Part shown: one piece after another, positions 56,382 through 64,000 of the stretch
Position numbering within the stretch: position 1 is the first letter of the stretch
Layout: every line of letters starts with the position of its first letter
Origin: Azolla caroliniana
Taxonomy: Eukaryota; Polypodiophyta
NCBI GenBank assembly: GCA_043228905.1
Contig: JBHGNT010000013.1
Coordinates: 6,696,001 to 6,760,000, forward strand
DNA: 64,000 nt
Direction of reading: 5' to 3'
Notes under the pieces: generated by a model
The model's input: the letters and a program-made list of their open reading frames with translations, nothing else
Database searches by the model: none
Told to the model about the DNA's origin: nothing
Program-made: the position numbers and the translations under genes

Positions 56382-59300
56382 TGTCCCATTATTAAGTAAT
56401 CCTCAAGTTTATGATCGATCTCAGCTTCTATGTATTGACTGAATCAATGTGAAGGTATAGAAACTAGTGCAAGTTGCAACACACAAATGAGATCGAGATT
56501 ATCGTCAACATTAAATGTTGGCATTGTCCTAGATGGGAGTTCTCTAGAAAAAGCATCACAAAACTCTCAAAAGAGTACCAAACAATCTTTGGTCCTAAGG
56601 AATTAGAATGCATGAGGATATATGTACAAGAAAGATGTCAAAATAGATGGCTTGTAACATAATGAATAAAGTGTTATTAGAGACAAACAAGATTTATACT
56701 TAACTTAGTGATAAGTCTGTTCAAAGGAAGAAAATCATTCAATCTTAGTGAGGTTGACAAGATTGGAAAGTTACTTAGATGTTCAACATTAATCTCAAGA
56801 ATTCAAGATTGAACAAAGGTCTATAGACTTGACCTTTTGCTCTTAATGCTTTGGTTGGAGCTTGTGGCATTAATAACTTGTGTGATCCTTCTTTTCTATA
56901 TTCACATGGATGATTAAGTCGTTTAGGGTCGTTTCAAGGAAATTATTAGGTGTCTTATGTTTCCCAACGAGTTGTGTTGATTAGCCACATAAACCCAAGG
57001 TTGTTACGGTCCTTCCTTGAAGTATATTTATAATGAAGTAAAATCTCAACTTCATCTTCAAGTTTTTCAAGATCCTTATTGTGCATAAGGCAACTATAGT
57101 CCAAGTTTGAATGGAATATAGTAACAATAAGGTACTCATCATAAGATTAGGGAAAGCTATGGAAAACCTATCTCATCATAAGTTATAGTTACACATATAA
57201 CATGATAAGTTGCTACGCGATTGGCAACATCACTCTACAATGGCAAAAGGCCAATCATGCTTCAACACCTAAACCATAGACTCTCAACTCCATGCAACTG
57301 AGGAAGAGTTTCTAAATTCTTAAGATTAACTAGGGTTAATATACACCTAATTCATTCATAGGAAACAATTACAAGGGCTATGTTTGGTGTATATAGATTA
57401 TCAACTATAATTGTGAATGATGGGTTCTTTTTAATTGTTGTACTGGTAGAATCTTGGGGGACACAAAAAATACAAATCTTTAAGTTGCAAAAAGGTAAAG
57501 TCTCTAGGGTTCATCATTAAGATCCAATTACATTGAAGTACTTAGGGAATCATGATGGGCTCACAATTATCCAACACCCAAGGCATGGATCATCCCTAGG
57601 ATATGTAACAAACATAATGGAATTGTTCAATAATACTAGTATTCTACATGAAATTTGGAACAAGTTGCCCAAATTCTTGTTGATTTGAATATTCTATATA
57701 TCACAATGGTTTGTTGTGTAATTGTTTCTAGCATATCGATTTTTCGAAGGAAAAAAATTTAATCCTTGAATTGAGAGGTGAATTTATGAAGTCAAGTTGT
57801 TGGTGTTATTGTTCTCAAATGAATAACATGACATTGTTTTTATAATGAATGTAACGTCATATTATTCTTGCTTCTTCCAATATACAATCCTTAAATCATA
57901 CTATGAGCGTTTCTTTTGGGACTACTATCACAAGCATTCTACCATTCTATTTTTTATAATAACAAAAGTATTTCATTTCGGATTACTATCCTAATCATCA
58001 CACTACTCAATGTTCTAATGTTTGAATATGGTTCAAATAACAATTATTCTTTCATCATATTGTCTTGAGGTTCATGCAACTTAACTCTACAACCTCAAAG
58101 TTAAAAGACTACGAGCTTTACGACTACATACATAATGTTTTCACATATAATCTTAACTCTAAGCAATCATTTTGTGCAAAAGTCTATTTTGATGTGGCAT
58201 GCCATCATATCCTTTCAAATTGTGATTGATCACAAAATGTCTTATTTTGCCCACAATGGCATGCCATAAAAGCTTGTACCATGTACATTTTGCCAATGGT
58301 TGGCCATGCTTCTCTTGGTTTACTCATGGAAGATATGTGATCACCATTATCAAACTTGAAATTTGGTCTGCAAAATTATGTCATTGTTATGAGGTAGAAT
58401 CTAATAAAGATTGAAAAGGTATACGTTATTTTTGACAAATCATTGGCAATAATTGTTTCTATAATGCACTATTCATTGAACACCCATGATGATATGAAGA
58501 ACGGCCATAAAAAAACACCACAATTGGTGGGCTCATGGTCAATCCTCATTCACTATTCGATGCAAGGTAATGACAAGCATGCTAAATGAATGTTTCATCA
58601 CATCTACAAACTCAAATTGAAAGGCATGTCAAATTAACCTTGGGCTTGAACAAGATCCATGATTTGTTTCACAATAGGGGGATCTAAACGTAATCATTCC
58701 ACCCTTACCCCTAATACATAAGTTATTCTAGAGTTTTTCATAAAGCCGGTAGTTTCACCTTGGAAAAAGTTGATATATTTTACTTGCAATTTGGAGGTCT
58801 TCCTTTCATTAAATGATGTGTGAATTTGGTTAACATGATTGGGTTCATGTCCTCAATTCCATAACTCCTAATAAAAAGACATCTCACTTTACTCTCGGTT
58901 TACCTAATGATTGTTCCGTTGCATAACAATGGCTGACTCATTTCAAACAAATTTGATATATTACTTGAAATTATGCTTTCTAAATTAAGTACTCATTGTT
59001 AGTCTATTAATTAACCATGTTTGTCATGTGGAAAAGCTTGGGATGTTAACTTACATGGAGGTGTGACGCTACGCCCGAGTTTCAATATATTTGAATACGA
59101 GTTCAATGTCCCAAGTCAAAGATTTAGTATTAGTTGTGTGCATATAAAGTACGATAGGTTTATATAGATGCCATCATGCCTACTTATGATCATCAAAGTT
59201 CATATATCGATGCCACCAAATATGGATTTATATAGGAATTGGACACGTCTTGAAAGCAAGTGATGAGACATGAAGGTTGATGCTAACTTGCTATCATCCA

Positions 59301-61880
59301 AAAGTTGTTGATAATTAACTATCCTCTCCTTGACACAATTGTTAATACTTTGGCCAAATAAGTATATCACATTCAAAGACGATCACTGAATGGACATGCA
59401 TCTAATCTTGATCCATGTCTTTAAGAAAAAATACATTTACATTCAAAATAATCATGGGACAAATATCTACCTCATTCTTTAAGAGATATGGACCAAAGCA
59501 ACATTTCCAAATTCCCATGATCTTTTTGAAGTACTTTTGCACCTAATGTATACCTTCACCCTCAACTTTTCGATTTCTTTCTTCACATTTTATGCATATG
59601 CAAGTTATGGATGTTTATGTAAGTTGTTGACAAGCATGATAAGACATAACAAATAAAAAGTTGTAGTGATTGTTTGGGTGACTCGTGAGATATATAATGA
59701 GTATTAATTTGACAGTATTATGTGACAATTTTCAAGCTACAAAGATTTTAAACAATTATAATTGTTATTAATAAAATATATGAGATATTGGTGGAACATG
59801 TAATTTTCTGTTTTTACTTTGAACACTGGGTGCATCCCCTCTCCTAGTTGAAGCATGCCCACCTCTCTTGTTTTAGGTTTGGTTCACAATATATGCTTTT
59901 TATGGGTGATGTTATCTAGCATAAATGATGTGTAATGTTGATGGAACATGCAATTCCCTACCTCCAGCTTTAGTTGTGAGACATGCGTCTCTACTTCTAT
60001 TTCGATATCATACTTCCCTCCATCTAAATTCGTAAAGCAACATATTAATATAAAATGGAATATGTTGAAAGAACCCCTTATATATTAGTTTCCCCCATCT
60101 ACTGATATCTATATATACCCATGGATTGTGAGGGTGAGTGAAACAATATGCATCAAACCATTGAATTACAATAACCAATAATGTAATTTATTCTAATCAA
60201 TTATTAAAATAAAGTTATTCTTCCCATATCCATATTTTCTTGTGCAAAAATTCAATGTGTTATCTATATCATAAAACAAATAAAAAAACAAGATTTTATA
60301 CAAACATTACTAGAAGTAGAAGTAGAAAGTGTTCCATGTATATTCTCCATTATTTACGAAGCATTTCACCTCTCTCATGTTTATTAAGTAAAGATGATGA
60401 CAATCAAGTATTCAATAATAGGTCAATGGTTGTAGTTTGTCTTGTAGTGCAATTGTATCATTTTGTGTGGTATCTTGTGAATATGTCTACATTTTATTAT
60501 ATCCTTATGCATACATTGAGTTATAATGACCATCAAATGTACATATGTATATATCAATCTCAATGGATTTTGTTCATATGATTACTATTATTTATGTTTT
60601 TACACATGCATCTAGTATATTAGTATGTAATCCGATAGAAGTAGCCTAATGCTTCACGTGTGCCATCTTCAAATTAGTTCACATTAAAATGCATGAACCT
60701 CATCTATCTTAGAGGATAATTACAATGTTTAAAATCCGTGATTGTGTGATTGCAAACTACTCGTTTTTAGGGGTATTATGTAGGTCTACTTAAAAGAAAG
60801 ATCACATGTGAGCAATAGTTAATGTTCTCATAATATTGGAGAGAAAATGGGTGCTTAAAAACATGGCTTATTGTACAATCAAAATACCAAGATGAAAATG
60901 AAAGATTTATTGGTAATTGCACCCCATTAGGCATGAGCAACATAATGAGAAATAGTAAGGCACATCAATGAATCATCTATATGTTCCTATATAATTAATA
61001 TGACCGTACCCAATGAGGTGGTTTTTCTATCTTATAGAGATCATTGTACTTATCGATTAAATGCTTTCAAATCATGAGGATCCTTTGATGGTTTGATATG
61101 CAACCACTACAATGTCACGTTTGGTATGTGCACATAGTGAAGTACATGATTAGTGAGTCGTCGTGAATTGATATGCATATCATGCTATAAATGGAGAGAC
61201 TTCATAGCCTATAGGTATGCCAACATGTTTTCATACAAGTAGAGAAGTAGAGATTTTAGTGCATGTGAATAGTAGAGACACAATTAAACTTGTCGAGATT
61301 TCAAATGGCCCTTAAATCATCGAATATATTATTTTCCTTACCTATGGAATCCAATTCAATGGCATATGCAAGTGCATTGTGTGTTTATTTTGATAGTAAA
61401 TAGTATATCACATCCCCTTATGTGTAAGTGATATGGAGTCTGGACAATAAATATAGCCATAAATAGATGAAAATTGACATTCCTCAAATATGTGCAGTAT
61501 CACATTAAAAGCAAGATTCACAAAAGAGGGTTTATAACTAGTTGAAACATATGTGACAACAATCCCATTTAATGAAGTAATTATGAGGATGCAACTCCCC
61601 AAAATATCAATGGGGTGAAGGCTAAACAAAAAAGTTGATAAAGAAAGGGTTTAAATTTAAGATGAGATATTGTCATGCAACAAGTTAACTTCTTTGTGAA
61701 ACAAATCCTTTGGATTTGGAGATTGGGTTCAATCTTTTAAGATAGAGTGGGAATTTGGAAATCATACTAAACTCCTTGCAAACCATTAAATCACCACTCA
61801 TAAACTCCTAACGATATGTGAAGCACAAACCTACATGTATGTGAAAATGTGAAATGAAGTAGTGAATTGTCATCAAATGA
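56382..61880. other. 5.5 kb of AT-rich intergenic DNA, no gene seen
   Basis: I read both strands and found only short open frames, no splice-consistent exon chain, no domain and no RNA gene. It is probably old, unrecognisable repeat DNA. Confidence 0.55.
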
Positions 61881-61924
61881 TATGCATAATGATTATGGGT
61901 TGGGGGTGGAGCCACTCCCAAGGG

Positions 61925-62215
61925 GATGAGCGTGAGGGAGAGAGAGATAGAGATGGATGTTAGAGAGAGAGAGAAATTAAAGAGGAAACTTCTTGTATAT
62001 TTCATTCATGTCCCATATGGGGTTATATGGTCACATGAGGGTCATACATCAACAAGATATGTAGGGGTACATACCCCTCTAGCCATTCACACACACAACA
62101 CAACTTACTTGCACTCTTTCATACCTACACACATGCACACAAACATGCATGTGCTCATACACATACGAACATACTCACACTCAATCTTATGCACATGTGC
62201 ACATACACTTACAAC
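61925..62215. repeat. Low-complexity GA and CA/TG stretch
   Basis: Two GA-rich tracts (61935-61980) and, from about 62085, irregular CACA/ACATAC DNA. The part between (TATAACCCC on the minus strand near 62015) could be an LTR fragment, but no ends were found. Confidence 0.5.
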
Positions 62216-62481
62216 CATAGAATGAACCATAAGTATCATACATGCATTCACATTCGAGAATGATTCAATCAAACGTGTATGGTAAATCATCTCAACGTTG
62301 GATTGGATTTATATGTTGGAAAAAATATAAAGAATGGTATTGATTGAATCACATGTCATCAAGTTTCAATACTTAGGAATTACATTAGTAGAAAACATCG
62401 CTACCTTTGACGTAGTTTTGATAGCAAGGTTTTTTTGTATTATCATGTTGTTTTAATATAAACATACATTTACGAAGAGAG

Positions 62482-63024
62482 AGAGAATTAGAATTAGAAT
62501 TTTTATCGTCCATAAAGAGGCCAATTTTGACCTCTGGGACTAGAGTATACATGTGTTCTTCTTGATATATGTCTCCTTCCTAAGAAGGGGTATTCATATG
62601 TTGAAGCACAAAGTCTCTATGTGTTAATAAAGCATACACATATGAGCTCAACCTTCTAGGTGGTGTCTTAAGTATGGATCTTAAGTTATCACTCCCTCTT
62701 AGTATGTCAACATATCTTGAACGAATTGCACTATATGTCGAGCATGTGAAGAGAAAGTGACATTCATCCTCTACAATGCCTTCATTGCATACTTTACATG
62801 TCTTCAAATTCGTTACATTTTGATACCATGATGCAACTTCAATACCTAACTTGTGAGATCGAGTGCGAAGTAGTGTAAGGGCTCTACGAGCATTGCTACT
62901 CATATTGGTAACGAGATAAGGTTGGATACGATCAATAGACATTCTTGCTTTATATTGAGACCAACATTCAGGGTTGACATTTGCAATGTAGTATTCTAGC
63001 TTTGTCCTCTTAGCATCCTCCCAC
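62482..63024 (-). pseudogene. 3' fragment of a LINE related to LINE D
   Basis: Minus-strand translation runs WEDAKRTKLEYYIANVNPEC, then RARMSIDRIQPYL and ALTLLRTRSHKLGIEVASWY to a Cys-rich tail, CKVCNEGIVEDECHFLFTC, the same C-terminal layout as LINE D ORF2. The 3' end has a hairpin and a GACGATAA block shared with LINE D and an AATTCT/CT microsatellite tail. The 5' part is lost where the copia LTR starts at 63025. Confidence 0.7.
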
Positions 63025-63388
63025 TGACGGGAACTAAAACGCTCCTTTTACACGACGCTCGGCCACAACCGAGCTTAGAATCATACACAAAAAACGGGAA
63101 ATAATGAACGACACGAAGAAGAGACGAGTACGCAGGATGTTTACGTGGAAAACCCAAACTAAGGGGAAAAACCACGGCAGCCCACAAGCTGCAAACTATC
63201 ACTATGTTAAAATGTACAACAGTGAGTTCACGAAGGCAACGACCTCGTGCTCACGATCCTCGCCACAGGCGGCGGTTACAACAGAGGCAACAACCTCTTT
63301 CTCTCTGTTACTCTGTACACAGTTACACGCTCTCTCTCTCCTTGCACCAACAAGAATGACAACAGCTCTATCTAAAAGTTTGCCCTAA

Positions 63389-63464
63389 GTCATATTTATA
63401 CTAATATAGGGTTTAGGGTTTAGGGTTTAGGGTTTAGGGTTTAGGGTCATATTTATACTAATAT
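63389..63464 (+). repeat. Interstitial telomeric repeat with 19-bp flanking duplication
   Basis: 63408-63446 is AGGG plus five perfect TTTAGGG units. GTCATATTTATACTAATAT stands on both sides (63389-63407 and 63446-63464, the right copy sharing its first G with the repeat). The left copy appears to belong to the LTR and the second was created with the insertion. Confidence 0.95.
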
Positions 63465-63550
63465 GACTTTTTTTCTATTTACAAATATAGCCTCGATGGA
63501 CTCTCAGAAACATATTTACGAATATGTCTCTTCATCCGGTGAGCATTCCT

Positions 63551-63874
63551 CACCGGGTCTGCACCATCCGGCTCTCCATAGCCAGGTACTCCTCATCCGG
63601 TTCTCACCGGGTCTGCACCATCCGGCTCTCCGTAGCCGGGTACTCCTCATCCGGTTCTCACCGGGTCTGCACCATCCGGCTCTCCGTAGCCGGGTACTCC
63701 TCATCCGGTTCTCACCGGGTCTGCACCATCCGGCTCTCCGTAGCCGGGTACTCCTCATCCGGTTCTCACCGGGTCTGCACCATCCGGCTCTCCGTAGCCG
63801 GGTACTCCTCATCCGGTTCTCACCGAGTCTGCACCATCCGGCTCTCCGAAGCCGGGTACTCCTCATCTGGTTTC
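63551..63874 (+). repeat. 54-bp minisatellite, six copies
   Basis: Copies begin CACCGGGTCTG (CACCGAGTCTG in the last) at 63551, 63605, 63659, 63713, 63767 and 63821. The inner ones are identical. As 54 is a multiple of three, open frames appear on both strands without implying a gene. Confidence 0.95.
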
Positions 63875-63944
63875 GGCCTCGGCCGAGTTTGTTCATCAGC
63901 ACTGTTCTTCTCCCTTCCCATCCGGAGGAACCTGTCTCCCAACA

Positions 63945-64000
63945 AAATCCCCCTTCACTCCGTCATGGGGTGTCTTACTAGTCCGATCCTCTTCCGGCAT
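63945..64000 (-). other. Polypurine tract and start of internal copia sequence
   Basis: The plus strand AAATCCCCCTTC is the complement of a polypurine tract. The remaining ~45 bases would be the 3' end of an element continuing past the window. Confidence 0.5.

Larger units (their letters stand above)
63025..63944 (-). repeat. 3' LTR of a minus-strand copia element leaving the window
   Basis: Plus-strand start TGACGGGAAC is a candidate only. The end CCCAACA at 63944 is followed by the polypurine complement AAATCCCCCTT. The block at about 63133-63178 (TTTACGTGG followed by AAAAACCACGG) matches the copia LTR at 7540-8291. It holds the interstitial telomeric repeat and the 54-bp minisatellite. 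Confidence 0.6.

Noticed and set aside
50900-57250. Possible shared repeat between about 50.9 and 57.1 kb
   Set aside because: A few similar phrases around the two positions, but no alignment longer than about 20 bases held up by eye.
60240-60581. 113-codon frame in AT-rich DNA
   Set aside because: No recognisable motif, and the codon use looks random for the base composition.
63551-63874. CRISPR-like regular array
   Set aside because: The 54-bp units are contiguous with no unique spacers, and the genome is eukaryotic; it is a minisatellite.
63463-63981. 172- and 128-codon open frames on both strands
   Set aside because: They come from the 54-bp repeat, whose length is a multiple of three.

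Overview
This is a window of nuclear DNA from a land plant with a large, repeat-choked genome. The evidence is an Arabidopsis-type telomeric repeat (TTTAGGG) inside one long terminal repeat (LTR), plant Ty1/copia and L1-type elements, and one spliced host gene of the plant Pumilio (PUF) family. Two element families look unlike the usual flowering-plant set: a Sushi/Tcn1-like chromodomain gypsy element, and a LINE with a coiled-coil ORF1 and a microsatellite tail. This makes a fern, lycophyte, gymnosperm or early-diverging lineage plausible, but the sequence alone does not settle it.

Layout. 1-4776 is a GC-rich, apparently non-autonomous LTR element (5' LTR cut by the window edge) with a gag-like ORF and a long repeat-built ORF but no pol. 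It inserted into a decayed minus-strand copia element (4777-8291). 8292-15004 is AT-rich. It holds arrays built on the perfect palindrome TAGCTAATTAGCTA on both sides of a small spliced unknown gene (11547-12317) and a transposase-like fragment. 15005-35634 is a four-element nest: copia A (target-site duplication GGAAC) carries chromovirus gypsy C in its pol region. C carries LINE D in its right LTR. A's own right LTR carries copia B, a complete element with identical 192-bp LTRs and an uninterrupted 1489-codon polyprotein. 35635-36600 is an older gypsy gag remnant.

38575-47027 is the only confident host gene: a minus-strand PUF RNA-binding protein. I rebuilt it as six coding exons (868 aa) with consistent splice phases, including a last exon 4.2 kb from the fifth. 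Its upstream side (47.0-49.2 kb) is rich in CT tracts and CCCTAA-type motifs. 52244-55580 is a 5'-truncated L1-type LINE with a 12-bp target duplication. 55918-56376 is a solo LTR. 56.4-61.9 kb shows no gene. 62482-63024 is the 3' end of a LINE related to D. The window closes in the 3' LTR of another minus-strand copia element (63025-63944), which holds an interstitial telomeric repeat flanked by a 19-bp duplication and a 54-bp minisatellite.

There is no operon-like or pathway organisation. Apart from the PUF gene and perhaps the small spliced gene, the window records serial retroelement insertion and decay. The points I think most deserve a second look are the telomeric insertion, the palindromic arrays with the spliced gene between them, the chromovirus, the paired LINE 3' hairpins, and the CCCH-plus-PUF protein.
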